A model generated the notes under the pieces. The model did not search any database. It saw nothing but the letters and a program-made list of their open reading frames with translations, and had not been told where the DNA came from. A program made the translations under genes and the position numbers. From NCBI RefSeq assembly GCF_000506985.1, contig NZ_KI650981.1:1-47106 (forward strand): a stretch of DNA of 47,106 bases, read 5' to 3'. Origin of the DNA: Advenella kashmirensis W13003 (lineage in GTDB: Bacteria > Pseudomonadota > Gammaproteobacteria > Burkholderiales > Burkholderiaceae_B). Of the stretch, positions 27,972 to 38,017 are shown piece by piece. Numbering within the stretch: position 1 is the first letter of the stretch; each line of letters starts with the position of its first letter.

Positions 27972-29063
27972 TCAGAGCAGGCGGGGGTTTTGCGCGTCTG
28001 TTTCAAAATAGCCACTGAGCAGGGTGCGCAACGGCGCGGGCAGTGCGGCCTCAGCAAGCGAATTGATGTCGATCCACTGCCAGCGTTCCAGGTGGTCGGC
28101 ATCGCCGCCTGGTGGCAAGAGGGTAGGTGCTGCATTGATATGTGCCAGCATCGGCTCGATATGCAGACGGAAATGCGTAAAGACATGCTCGAATGCGGCC
28201 AGGGGCAAGGGCTGGACGTCATTTCCCAGTGACTGCTGCAACCAGTCGGTACAGGCGCGCCGATCGGCAAACTCGGGCAGGGTGAGCAGGCCACCCCAAA
28301 TGCCCTTGTCCGCCCGGCGGTACATCAACACTTTTTCATCATGCTCCAGCACCAGCATGCATACCTGGCGTTGCGGCACCACCTTGCGCGCGCGCGGCGT
28401 CGGCAACTGGAATTGACGGCCTTCGCGTCGCGCGACGCAGCCGTCGGCCAGCGGACAGGTCTCGCATGCCGGTTTGCTGCGCGTGCATACCGTGGCGCCC
28501 AGATCCATCAGGCCCTGCGTGTAGGCGCCCATATCGACCTGGGCAGGCGCATCTTCAAGATGCTGCCAGGCCAGGTCCCACAGGCGCTGTTCGGTCGCTT
28601 TTTTCTGCGGGTCCCCGTCAACGCCGTAATAGCGGCAAAAAACACGTTTGACATTGCCATCCAGAATGGGCTGACGGGCGTTGTAGCAAAACGCCGCGAT
28701 GGCGTTGGCGGTAGACGGGCCGATGCCGGGCAGGCTGGCAATATCGGCCGCTTTTTCAGGAAAACGGCCCTGCCAGTCGCGCGCGACGGTCTGTGCGCAA
28801 CGGTGCAGATTGCGTGCCCTTGCGTAATAGCCCAGGCCTGCCCAGTAGGGCATGACCTCTTCCTGGCTGGCGTCGGCCAATGAGGCCAATGTGGGGAAGC
28901 GGGACAGAAAACGCAGGTAGTACGGGATGACCGTGGCCACTTGGGTTTGCTGCAGCATGATTTCAGACAGCCATACCCGATAGGGGTCACGGCTGTTCTG
29001 CCATGGCAGGTCGTGCCGGCCACGTTCGCGTTGCCAGTCAATGACGGAAGTGACAAATGACAT
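27972..29063 (-). CDS. mutY: A/G-specific adenine glycosylase
   Basis: A 363-residue base-excision enzyme that removes adenine opposite 8-oxoguanine. Catalytic E34 is in SEIMLQQTQV and D135 is in ILDGNVKRV. The helix-hairpin-helix is LPGIGPSTANAIAAF. The [4Fe-4S] cluster is held by C193, C200, C203 and C209. The C-terminal NUDIX-like domain (about 225-350) recognises 8-oxoguanine. It starts three bases after the ftsX stop and so belongs to the ftsE-ftsX-mutY operon. Confidence 0.97.
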   Translation of the reverse strand: MSFVTSVIDWQRERGRHDLPWQNSRDPYRVWLSEIMLQQTQVATVIPYYLRFLSRFPTLASLADASQEEVMPYWAGLGYYARARNLHRCAQTVARDWQGRFPEKAADIASLPGIGPSTANAIAAFCYNARQPILDGNVKRVFCRYYGVDGDPQKKATEQRLWDLAWQHLEDAPAQVDMGAYTQGLMDLGATVCTRSKPACETCPLADGCVARREGRQFQLPTPRARKVVPQRQVCMLVLEHDEKVLMYRRADKGIWGGLLTLPEFADRRACTDWLQQSLGNDVQPLPLAAFEHVFTHFRLHIEPMLAHINAAPTLLPPGGDADHLERWQWIDINSLAEAALPAPLRTLLSGYFETDAQNPRLL

Positions 29064-29066
29064 GGG

Positions 29067-29975
29067 TCAGAAGCGCGAGTTTCGGGTCATGGACCATTGG
29101 GCCGCCAGGGCGGCAACGATCATCACCAGCACAATTGCCGTGCCCAGCCAGATGGGATCGGGCAGGCGAATGACAAAATCGGTGCCATAACTTTCCGACA
29201 GCCGGGCGATGGCGCCATTGAGCGAGCCCAGTCCGAACGTGGTCAGTAAAATAGAGAGCACACCTGCCACCAGTCCGGTCAGCGCGCCCAGATACAGGAA
29301 GGGGCGCCGCACAAAGGATTCGGTGGCACCCACCAGTCGGGCAACGGCAATTTCTTCACGCTGCACGAGGGCCTGCATGCGCACGGTGTTAAAGACGGTC
29401 CCGATTACCACCACAGCCACGCCGATGGCCAGCAACAGCAGCACGCCGCGGGTGAAAGACAGGATGGCTTCCAGTTTCTGCACCCAGGCGCTGTCAAATT
29501 GGACAGTATCGACATTCTCAAGGTTGCTCCATTCCTGGGCCAGTTCCTGGGCCTTGTTGGCCCGGTTTTCGGTTTCCTTGATGGTCACAATAATGGAGTT
29601 GGGCAAGGGGTTGCGTGGCAGTACCTTGAGCGCATTGGACCAGGACTCGGACGCCCGCAGGCCGGCCAGCGCTTCCGTTTTGTCAATCACTTCCAGTTTG
29701 TCGATGATGGCGGTGTTCTCCTGCTGCAGTCGCTCACCCAGCTCACGGGTCTCTGCAAGCGGAACATCCCCTTTCATGAAGAGGGTGATCGCCGGATTGA
29801 CAGAGACCGTGCGCGCTACCGGTTCCATGGACACCAGGATGGAGCTTGCCAAAAGCGGCAGGGCCAGGACCAGGGCAATAACCACGATATTGGTCAAAGA
29901 GGAAAAGGGCGTCGAAAGCAGTCGCCGGATGGCGATATGCATGGCGTAAAAATGGTGGCGTATCCAGGTTTTCAT
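29067..29975 (-). CDS. ftsX: Cell division protein FtsX
   Basis: A 302-residue inner-membrane protein with four helices: one near residues 25-48 and three in the C-terminal half. A periplasmic loop of about 120 residues lies between the first two helices. FtsEX resembles an ABC transporter but transmits a signal across the membrane to activate peptidoglycan hydrolases through periplasmic partners during division. Typical sequence is RLVGATESFVRRPFLYLGALTG (shown in part) before the third helix. The start overlaps the ftsE stop by four bases (ATGA). Confidence 0.95.
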   Translation of the reverse strand: MKTWIRHHFYAMHIAIRRLLSTPFSSLTNIVVIALVLALPLLASSILVSMEPVARTVSVNPAITLFMKGDVPLAETRELGERLQQENTAIIDKLEVIDKTEALAGLRASESWSNALKVLPRNPLPNSIIVTIKETENRANKAQELAQEWSNLENVDTVQFDSAWVQKLEAILSFTRGVLLLLAIGVAVVVIGTVFNTVRMQALVQREEIAVARLVGATESFVRRPFLYLGALTGLVAGVLSILLTTFGLGSLNGAIARLSESYGTDFVIRLPDPIWLGTAIVLVMIVAALAAQWSMTRNSRF

Positions 29976-30640
29976 GTGTTTTTTCCCAGGTCTCTGAAGC
30001 GGCCCGGTTCGATCAGCAGGGTGCGGTTGGCATGACGACGCAGCAGTTCCAGGTCATGCGAGGCGATCAGTGTCGTGACGCCGACGCGGTTGAAATCGCG
30101 GAAAACCTCAAGAATCTTTTGTGCGCTGGCCTGGTCGAGGTTGGCTGTGGGCTCGTCGGCGATCAGGATAGACGGCTTGTTGACGATGGCGCGGGCGATG
30201 GCCAGGCGCTGTTGTTCGCCACCGGACAAGGCGATCGGGTTTAGTCTTTCCTTGCCGGACAGACCCACTTTTTCAATGGCGGCGCGGGCACGGGCGGCGG
30301 CCTTGTCTGAGCTCAGGCCGATGACGGCCAGCGGCAGCATGACATTTTCGAAGGCACTGCGATCATACAGCAGATGCATATTCTGCAAAATGACGCCGAC
30401 GGCGCGACGCAGATAGGGGCGCGCGCGCTGGCTGATCTGGTCCATACGCTGGCCCTTGACGATCACCGAGCCACGCGTAGGGGCTTCCAGCCCACCGATC
30501 AATTTGAGCAGGGTGGATTTACCCGCGCCGGACGGCCCGGAGACGAAAACGAATTCGCCGGGCGTGATATCGAAGTTGATATCCGCCAGGATATTTGCGC
30601 CCTGTCCGTAGGATTTGAAGACATGCTGAAATTGAATCAT
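29972..30640 (-). CDS. ftsE: Cell division ATP-binding protein FtsE
   Basis: A 222-residue ABC ATPase partner of FtsX. ATG 30640 is chosen because it gives the family N-terminus MIQFQHVFKSYG; a TTG six codons upstream is possible. Walker A GPSGAGKST is at residues 35-43. The signature ALSGGEQQRLAIARAI and Walker B ILIADEPTANLD follow. It is the first gene of the ftsE-ftsX-mutY operon and is divergent from an amino-acid ABC transporter. Confidence 0.96.
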   Translation of the reverse strand: MIQFQHVFKSYGQGANILADINFDITPGEFVFVSGPSGAGKSTLLKLIGGLEAPTRGSVIVKGQRMDQISQRARPYLRRAVGVILQNMHLLYDRSAFENVMLPLAVIGLSSDKAAARARAAIEKVGLSGKERLNPIALSGGEQQRLAIARAIVNKPSILIADEPTANLDQASAQKILEVFRDFNRVGVTTLIASHDLELLRRHANRTLLIEPGRFRDLGKNT

Positions 30641-30872
30641 GTGGATCCGGTTGTTCAAAATTCGGTTCTGTTAAACCGCATTTTAGAGTAATTGCAATCG
30701 TATTAGGGTGTTTGCGATTGTGTGAGTCCGAATGGATGTGGCGGGCCGGCCCCGATAGCGCATCTGTTTCAAAACAGGTACGATGGCGTATTTGCACGCG
30801 AATCCATATTGGCGGGCACTGCGACGGCGTTTTGCCGCCCTTTGATTTTGCCGCCATTTGATACAGTCACGC

Positions 30873-32045
30873 ATGAAGAAATACAAATCCAAAGGCCTGG
30901 CCTTTTCCTGGAATGATCCGACCTTTCGCGCCATTGTCTATCAGATTGTGGTGCTGGGTCTGCTTGCGGGTGCGGTCTGGTATCTGGTATCCAACACCAT
31001 GCACAATCTGGAGGTGCGCAATATCCGCAGCGGTTTCGGCTTTCTTGATCGTGAGGCCGGGTTTGCCATCGGCGAGTCGCTGATCGAATATTCCCCCACT
31101 GATACTTACCGTCGGGCCATTCTGGTGGGCTTGCTCAACACCCTGTCTGTGTCGGCGGCCGGCATTGTGCTGGCGACGCTGCTGGGGGTTGTGATCGGGA
31201 TTGCCCGGTTATCCGGCAACTGGCTGATTTCCAGACTCGCGGCTGTATATGTCGAACTGCTGCGCAATGTGCCGTTGCTGATCCAGCTGTTTTTCTGGTA
31301 TGCACTCATCGTAGAGATGTTGCCGGGTCCGCGCCAGGCTGCGCATCCCTTGCCCGGCGTTTTCCTGTCCAACCGGGGGTTGCGATTTCCTGTAATCGAA
31401 GGCGGCAGTGCGTTATGGCTGATGGTCGGCGTATTCGTGGCGCTCGCGCTGACCCTGATCGCGCACCGTCGCATGCAGACCAGACAGCGCAATACCGGTG
31501 TGCACAACGCCACCTGGCCGCTGGGGGTGGTGCTGTTTGTGGTGTTGCCGCTGGCAGGGTACTTTCTGGGCAGCGGACAGCCGGTGCTGAGCGTGCCCGA
31601 GCTGCGCGGGTTCAATTTTGCCGGTGGGGCCAATGTATCCCCTGAACTCACTGCGTTGCTTTGCGGTTTGGTCATTTACACCTCGGCGTTTGTGGCCGAA
31701 ATTGTGCGCTCCGGGATTGCGGCGGTGCCCAAGGGCCAGTGGGAGGCTGCCGGTTCTATCGGGCTGGGTCGCAGCCGGGCGCTGCGGCTGGTGGTTCTGC
31801 CTCAGGCGCTGCGGATTATGATTCCGCCGCTCACCAGCACCTATCTGAACCTGATGAAAAATAGCTCGCTGGCTGTTGCCATTGGCTACCCGGATATCGT
31901 ATCGATCATCAATACGACCCTGAATCAGACGGGGCAGGCGATCGAAGGTGTTTTGATCGTCATGGCCGCGTACCTGACGGTCAGCCTGTCCATTTCGCTT
32001 TTCATGAATTGGTATAACCGTCGGATTGCACTGGTGGAGCGATGA
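30873..32045 (+). CDS. aapQ: General L-amino-acid ABC transporter permease (AapQ type)
   Basis: A 390-residue permease of the Aap/Bzt general amino-acid importers, longer than HisQ-type proteins because of an N-terminal extension and an extra periplasmic region. It has about eight helices. NIRSGFGFLDREAGFAIGE and LIEYSPTDTYRRAILVGLLNTL are diagnostic of the AapQ group (each shown in part). The EAA loop is in the C-terminal third (GIAAVPKGQWEAAGSIGL). ATG 30873 is chosen; an upstream TTG is less likely. The gene is followed by aapM with a four-base overlap. No aapJ binding-protein gene precedes it, which is unusual. Confidence 0.9.
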   Translation: MKKYKSKGLAFSWNDPTFRAIVYQIVVLGLLAGAVWYLVSNTMHNLEVRNIRSGFGFLDREAGFAIGESLIEYSPTDTYRRAILVGLLNTLSVSAAGIVLATLLGVVIGIARLSGNWLISRLAAVYVELLRNVPLLIQLFFWYALIVEMLPGPRQAAHPLPGVFLSNRGLRFPVIEGGSALWLMVGVFVALALTLIAHRRMQTRQRNTGVHNATWPLGVVLFVVLPLAGYFLGSGQPVLSVPELRGFNFAGGANVSPELTALLCGLVIYTSAFVAEIVRSGIAAVPKGQWEAAGSIGLGRSRALRLVVLPQALRIMIPPLTSTYLNLMKNSSLAVAIGYPDIVSIINTTLNQTGQAIEGVLIVMAAYLTVSLSISLFMNWYNRRIALVER

Positions 32046-33157
32046 GCATGAATACACCGTCCCCGGATACCGGGTTGATCGCAGCGCAACCGGCTCCCGT
32101 GGGGAAAGCCGGCGTGATCGGCTGGGTGCGTACGCGTCTGTTTGCCTCGCCGCTCAATATTCTGATGACCGTGCTGGTTGTCTGGCTGCTGATGATGGGA
32201 CTGCCGCCGCTGCTGGAGTGGGCGCTTCTGAAGGCCAACTTCACCGCCGGCAATGCCCAGGAGTGCCGCGCCGGTCCCGGCGGCGCCTGCTGGGCATTTA
32301 TCCGTGAAAAATACCGGCTTATTCTGTTCGGCACCTATCCCTATGACGAGCAGTGGCGGCCGCTGCTGGCCACCCTCGTATTGCTTGCCGTGATCGTTTG
32401 CAGCGCGATTCGCCGTTTCTGGAACCTGTGGCTTGTGGCTATATGGGTGGTCGGGCTGGCCTGCGTGGCCTGTCTGATGTGGGGCGGACTTGCGGGCCTG
32501 ACCTATGTTGAAAATACTCGCTGGGGTGGCTTGCCCCTGACCCTGATTTTGTCGACCTTCGGGATTGCATTTGCCTTTCCGGTCGGTGTGATTCTGGCGC
32601 TGGGGCGTCGCTCAAACATGCCGGTTATCAAGGCGCTGTGCGTGGTCTATATTGAAATCATCCGTGGCGTGCCGCTGATCAGTCTGTTGTTCATGTCGTC
32701 GGTCATGCTCCCCTTGTTTTTGCCCGAAGGGATGTCCATCGACAAACTGCTGCGCGCGCAGATCGCCATTATTATGTTCGCGGCTGCCTATGTCGCAGAG
32801 ACCGTGCGCGGCGGCCTGCAGGCGATTGACCGGGGGCAGATCGAAGGCGCTCAGTCTATCGGCCTGACCTATTGGCAGACCATGCGCAAGATTGTCCTGC
32901 CCCAGGCGCTGCGTATCGTCATCCCGCCGCTGGTGAGCATTTTCATTGCACTGTTTAAAGATACCTCCCTGGTAGTGGTCATCGGTATTTACGATTTGAC
33001 GCTGTCAGCCAAGGCTTCGCTGTCCGATCCGCTATGGCGCGGTTTCAGTATCGAGGCATATCTCTTTATTTCCCTGATTTATTTTATATTCTGCTTTGCG
33101 ATGTCCCGTTATTCCAAACAGCTGGAGTCCCGGCTGGATACGGGATATTCGCATTAG
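32042..33157 (+). CDS. aapM: General L-amino-acid ABC transporter permease (AapM type)
   Basis: A 371-residue permease and partner of AapQ. Typical AapM marks are [21 protein letters not shown] (shown as the AapM cysteine-containing loop) and [18 protein letters not shown]. The EAA loop is [23 protein letters not shown] 32042 overlaps the aapQ stop (ATGA), and a second ATG two codons later is an alternative. The aapP gene begins 22 bases after this stop. Role: membrane channel of a broad-specificity amino-acid importer. Confidence 0.9.
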   Translation: MSMNTPSPDTGLIAAQPAPVGKAGVIGWVRTRLFASPLNILMTVLVVWLLMMGLPPLLEWALLKANFTAGNAQECRAGPGGACWAFIREKYRLILFGTYPYDEQWRPLLATLVLLAVIVCSAIRRFWNLWLVAIWVVGLACVACLMWGGLAGLTYVENTRWGGLPLTLILSTFGIAFAFPVGVILALGRRSNMPVIKALCVVYIEIIRGVPLISLLFMSSVMLPLFLPEGMSIDKLLRAQIAIIMFAAAYVAETVRGGLQAIDRGQIEGAQSIGLTYWQTMRKIVLPQALRIVIPPLVSIFIALFKDTSLVVVIGIYDLTLSAKASLSDPLWRGFSIEAYLFISLIYFIFCFAMSRYSKQLESRLDTGYSH

Positions 33158-33179
33158 CCGCCAGAGCCCGGAGCAATCT

Positions 33180-33920
33180 GTGACAGAACCCATTATCCGT
33201 ATGGAAAACGTAAACAAATGGTATGGCCAGTTCCATGTCTTGCGCGACATCAATCTGGAAGTGGCGGCAGGAGAGCGGATTGTGATCTGCGGCCCCTCCG
33301 GTTCGGGTAAGTCCACCCTGATTCGCTGTATCAATGCACTGGAGTCTCATCAGGAAGGCACGATTATTGTTGACGGCACGCAGCTGACCGACAATCTGAA
33401 GAAGGTCGAGCAGGTACGCAAAAATGTCGGCATGGTGTTTCAGCACTTTAATTTATTCCCTCATCTGACCGTGCTTGAAAACCTGACGCTGGGGCCTGTC
33501 TGGGTCCTGAAGCAGTCGCAGGCCGAGGCGCAGGCCAGGGCCATGCAGACTCTGGAGCGGGTGCGCATACCGGATCAGGCCAATAAATTTCCCGGACAGA
33601 TCTCGGGCGGGCAGCAGCAGCGCGTCGCCATCGCCCGCTCGCTATGCATGAATCCCAAAGTGCTGCTGTTCGATGAACCGACCTCGGCTCTGGACCCAGA
33701 GATGGTCAAGGAAGTGCTGGATGTCATGGTCAACCTTGCCAGCGAATCGGGCGTCACCATGCTGTGCGTGACCCATGAAATGGGTTTTGCCCGCAAGGTG
33801 GCCGATCGGGTTGTGTTCATGGATCAGGGCAGCATTGTCGAGCAAAATACGCCCGACGCGTTTTTTGACCATCCGCAGCATGAACGCACCCGTCATTTTC
33901 TGGATCAGATTCTGCACTAA
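33180..33920 (+). CDS. aapP: General L-amino-acid ABC transporter ATP-binding protein (AapP type)
   Basis: A 246-residue ABC ATPase of the polar amino-acid family. GTG 33180 is chosen because GGAG lies seven bases upstream and the product starts [16 protein letters not shown]. Walker [10 protein letters not shown] is at 38-46, followed by the signature [15 protein letters not shown] and Walker [13 protein letters not shown]. It ends in [19 protein letters not shown], the usual AapP/GlnQ tail. The last codons form the first unit of a degenerate tandem repeat that continues into the intergenic region. Confidence 0.93.
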   Translation: MTEPIIRMENVNKWYGQFHVLRDINLEVAAGERIVICGPSGSGKSTLIRCINALESHQEGTIIVDGTQLTDNLKKVEQVRKNVGMVFQHFNLFPHLTVLENLTLGPVWVLKQSQAEAQARAMQTLERVRIPDQANKFPGQISGGQQQRVAIARSLCMNPKVLLFDEPTSALDPEMVKEVLDVMVNLASESGVTMLCVTHEMGFARKVADRVVFMDQGSIVEQNTPDAFFDHPQHERTRHFLDQILH

Positions 33921-33994
33921 GCGCACTCGTCACATTTGAAGCTGATTTTGCATTAAGTGTGTCCGTCACTGCACGGGTCAGATTCTGCACTAAG
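33903..33994 (+). repeat. Degenerate 36-37 bp tandem repeat at the 3' end of aapP
   Basis: Three copies of a unit with core gattctgcactaag begin at 33908, 33944 (gattttgcattaag) and 33981, giving periods of 36 and 37. The core is followed by a shared cgtcac after the first two copies (33928-33933 and 33964-33969). The first unit encodes the last residues of AapP and its stop, so each later unit carries a copy of the stop codon. Confidence 0.7.
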
Positions 33995-33995
33995 C

Positions 33996-34041
33996 CTGCC
34001 GCCGGTCTGCCCCGGGAAATTCCAGTGTAAAATGGCGGCAG
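33996..34041 (+). other. Inverted repeat between aapP and the DUF3460 gene
   Basis: CTGCCGCC (33996-34003) is complementary to GGCGGCAG (34034-34041) with a 30-base loop. It could be part of a terminator for the aap operon or a leader structure for the next gene. There is no T tract and the function is unknown. Confidence 0.3.
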
Positions 34042-34084
34042 CAAGCAGCCATTTACGGCCATTTACACCAACGGTTACAAGATC

Positions 34085-34276
34085 ATGGCAGAAAATTTCG
34101 AATCCGATATCACCAAGTTTATTAAACAGTACAAAGACCAGCATCCGGGTACGGAAGAGCGCCAGCGGCAGGGCCGCGGGCTCCTGTGGGACAAAACACT
34201 GGACACCGACCTGCTTGAGGGGTTCAAAAAGGCCAAAGTGCCCCAGAAGCCCTACGTGTATTCAAACAATAGCTGA
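34085..34276 (+). CDS. Small DUF3460-family protein
   Basis: A 63-residue hydrophilic protein of DUF3460, a family found mainly in betaproteobacteria. Visible family features are the N-terminal FESDITKFIKQYKDQHP, a central GRGLLWDK, and the C-terminal VPQKPYVY. It has no signal peptide or membrane segment and no known function. It lies eight bases before scpA on the same strand, so it is probably cotranscribed with scpA and panC. Confidence 0.88.
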   Translation: MAENFESDITKFIKQYKDQHPGTEERQRQGRGLLWDKTLDTDLLEGFKKAKVPQKPYVYSNNS

Positions 34277-34284
34277 CCGCACGC

Positions 34285-36027
<1,743 letters not shown>

Positions 36028-36029
<2 letters not shown>

Positions 36030-36051
36030 ACTATTACCGCTAATAGTTTTT
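36028..36051 (+). terminator. Rho-independent-type terminator after panC
   Basis: AAACTATTA (36028-36036) pairs with TAATAGTTT (36041-36049) around a CCGC loop and runs into further T residues. The stem is AT-rich and so weak, but the T tail and the position right at the panC stop support termination of the DUF3460-scpA-panC unit. Confidence 0.6.
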
Positions 36052-36069
36052 GGGTGTTGGCAGGATTAC

Positions 36070-36075
36070 TATAAT
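36070..36075 (+). promoter_or_regulatory. Perfect -10 box upstream of the stand-alone HTH gene
   Basis: TATAAT lies 35 bases before the ATG of the small HTH gene, just after the panC terminator. The hexamer 17 bases upstream reads TTTTTG, a poor -35. A transcript starting near 36082 would have a leader of about 30 bases that includes a GAGG ribosome-binding site. Confidence 0.5.
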
Positions 36076-36110
36076 CAGTTCCCTCTCTTTAGAACATGTG
36101 AGGTATTGAG

Positions 36111-36368
36111 ATGGGAACAGGAGAAAACATCCCGGGACTGGAGCCACTGATCCAGTGCCTGACGCCGCGCGAAAAAGAAGTCTTCTTTTTTGTCTCTCGC
36201 GGGCTGCCGAACAAGGTAGCGGCCGCGGAACTTGGCGTGTCGCAACGTACGATCGAAGCGCATCGGGCGCGGATTTTTCGCAAGATGAATGTACGCAATG
36301 CCACCGAACTGGCGCGACAGGTCTTTACCCAATTAAATGCCCATATTCCCGACCGTCCTCAGCCCTGA
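36111..36368 (+). CDS. Stand-alone LuxR-type HTH protein
   Basis: An 85-residue protein that is almost entirely a LuxR/GerE-type DNA-binding domain (about residues 13-75): LTPREKEVFFFVSRGLPNK, then AAAELGVSQRTIEAHRARIF and RKMNVRNATELAR. The usual N-terminal receiver or ligand-binding domain is absent, and the upstream DNA encodes nothing in frame because panC ends there with a terminator. The start ATG has GAGG seven bases upstream and its own -10 box. It could bind DNA constitutively or dimerise with another regulator. Target genes are unknown. Confidence 0.88.
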   Translation: MGTGENIPGLEPLIQCLTPREKEVFFFVSRGLPNKVAAAELGVSQRTIEAHRARIFRKMNVRNATELARQVFTQLNAHIPDRPQP

Positions 36369-36389
36369 ATGCACAACAGCGGGCAAACC

Positions 36390-36415
36390 GCCACAGTGGC
36401 CGATGGCAGCCATCG
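36390..36415. terminator. Two adjacent small hairpins between convergent genes
   Basis: GCCA-cag-TGGC (36390-36400) is immediately followed by CGATGG-cag-CCATCG (36401-36415). They lie between the HTH gene and the convergent lipoprotein gene. There is no T tract, so a bidirectional terminator role is only suggested by position. Confidence 0.3.
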
Positions 36416-36472
36416 CAGGGGCGTTAAGGTGGTTCGGTGACCGCGCTTCCTCGTACAGGCGCACTTGCGTGC

Positions 36473-37159
36473 TCAGCCCTGCGCGGGGCAGAAAAACGAG
36501 GTGTCGTTTTGCAGGGCGCGGATTGATTCCGTATCGGCCTGTATGTTCAGGGTATAGCGATGCGCCAGTTTCTGGGTGCCGAGTGTCTGCACACTGAGAA
36601 CGGCAGGACTTTGCATGCGCAGCGTGGCTAAATCGCTTTGACCTGAACGAGCGCTTTGACCAGAACGGTCACTGGCCTGGGCAGTCGGTTGCAGATGGAT
36701 ATAGGGTGGCGTGCCGGCCTCTGCGGTCCAGCAGCCCGACTCTGTACGGATGGCACCTGCTGGCGACAAGGGCTGTGAAACCTTGCGCCAGCGGCCGTCT
36801 GGCAACAGCGTGAGCGTGACGCGCTGGACCGAGCATGCTGCTGTTTCGCACGGGATGGAACCCAGATAAGCCCGACCTTCGGGTACGAGGCCCTGTGTGG
36901 TGGACTGGCGCTGGCGTTCCGCACGACGCTGTGCTTCTGTGGGCTCATTGCTGCCAATAGGAATAAGCAGTTGCCCCCGACCGTCGCGGTTAAGGATCGA
37001 AGTCGTGTTGCGTTCTGTTGTGGCCGTGTCGCTGGCCGCGCCGGCGGACACCGAGGATGACGTCGGGCTGCTGCAGCCGGCCAGGAAGGCCAGGAAAAGC
37101 GCGGACAGCAGGGCGGTTGCGGAACGACATTGAGCAAGACGCATGACAGGGTTTTCCAT
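36473..37159 (-). CDS. Putative NlpE-like envelope lipoprotein
   Basis: At most 228 residues. The signal peptide ends in lipobox LAGC (cysteine 29), followed by a Ser/Thr-rich linker. The central part, YLGSIPCETAACSVQRVTLTLL then DGRWRKV and GCWTAEAG (each a short stretch of the region 97-150), resembles the N-terminal domain of NlpE, a lipoprotein that senses surface and copper stress. NlpE usually has a CxxC there. Here the spacing is CETAAC, and another cysteine sits at the C-terminus (FFCPAQG). ATG 37144 is an alternative start. The NlpE assignment is tentative. Confidence 0.7.
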   Translation of the reverse strand: MENPVMRLAQCRSATALLSALFLAFLAGCSSPTSSSVSAGAASDTATTERNTTSILNRDGRGQLLIPIGSNEPTEAQRRAERQRQSTTQGLVPEGRAYLGSIPCETAACSVQRVTLTLLPDGRWRKVSQPLSPAGAIRTESGCWTAEAGTPPYIHLQPTAQASDRSGQSARSGQSDLATLRMQSPAVLSVQTLGTQKLAHRYTLNIQADTESIRALQNDTSFFCPAQG

Positions 37160-37282
37160 GTTTGGCAGAATTCAGGGGTGGGACAGGGATCGGATTAGCG
37201 GCATCTTACCATGCCTGTGCGTCGGTTCGTACCCTCGGTTTGCTTCACGAGGGTCTTCGGATTTCCGAGGGGCTGAACCAGC

Positions 37283-37948
37283 ATGATGTCCGGTATTGTA
37301 GTCAGTTTCGTACTGGCGCTGAGTCTGTGGCCTGCGTATTTTCTGCTGGTCAGGGTCTTGTGCTGGCGCTACGGCAGCACCCGGATCGTGGCCTGTATCG
37401 TCATGGCGCCGGGCTCCTTTTACCGTGCCCGCCTGCAGCTGACCGCCGTGGCGCTGCCGGTTTTTCTTCTGGTATGGCTGCGTGGCGAAGCGCCGCACTG
37501 GCTGATATTTTGTTATGGGCTGGCATTGCTGACGCTGGCCGATATGCAGATGCGATTGTTGCCGGACTATCTTCTGGTCATTCTGCTTTGGGTGGGGCTG
37601 ATTGCGCTGGCGTTGCGCCTGCCGGGCATGCCGTCTTCCGGTCCGGCGCTGCTGCTGTTTGTTCTGATCTGTTTCGGTGCCATCCTCTTCATGAAGGCGC
37701 AGCTTGCGTTCTGTGGCCGCGTCGGCCTGGCCTGGGGCGACCTCAAACTGATCGCGGTACTGACTGTGTGGCTTCCTTACGAACAGTTACCCTTGGCGTT
37801 ATTAGTGGCGAGTTTAACGGGACTGGTGTACATTCTAGTCAAACGATGGGTGGTGGGCGCTGACCTGCGCGCAATTGCGTTCGGTCCCTGTCTGGCATTC
37901 GGTGCGCTGACGGTTCATCTGTCTGCGCTCGGCCCCACGTCCATTTAA
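37283..37948 (+). CDS. Prepilin peptidase-like A24 aspartic protease, short form
   Basis: A 221-residue membrane protein. The two catalytic aspartates of family A24 are present: D87 in LTLADMQMRLLPD and D153 in LAWGDLKLIA. About six to seven helices are predicted. The N-terminal part (1-70) is hydrophobic but lacks the CxxC...CxxC zinc motif and the methylase loop of full PilD. The protein probably cleaves prepilins, if active, but may not methylate them. The position before coaE and zapD is that of pilD in many betaproteobacteria, though pilB and pilC are missing here. ATG 37286 is an alternative start. Confidence 0.82.
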   Translation: MMSGIVVSFVLALSLWPAYFLLVRVLCWRYGSTRIVACIVMAPGSFYRARLQLTAVALPVFLLVWLRGEAPHWLIFCYGLALLTLADMQMRLLPDYLLVILLWVGLIALALRLPGMPSSGPALLLFVLICFGAILFMKAQLAFCGRVGLAWGDLKLIAVLTVWLPYEQLPLALLVASLTGLVYILVKRWVVGADLRAIAFGPCLAFGALTVHLSALGPTSI

Positions 37949-38017
37949 GAACAAGTTGTTCAGAAAGGTCCAGGCCTGGCGTGGCGCGCCCGGCCTTGTT
38001 TTTCACAGGAGCCGGGG

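Noticed and set aside
37162-37863. A frame overlapping the prepilin peptidase gene, considered as a possible missing PilD N-terminus or frameshift
   Set aside because: Its translation shows no CxxC pairs or methylase motif, so there is no sign that a frameshift split a full-length PilD.
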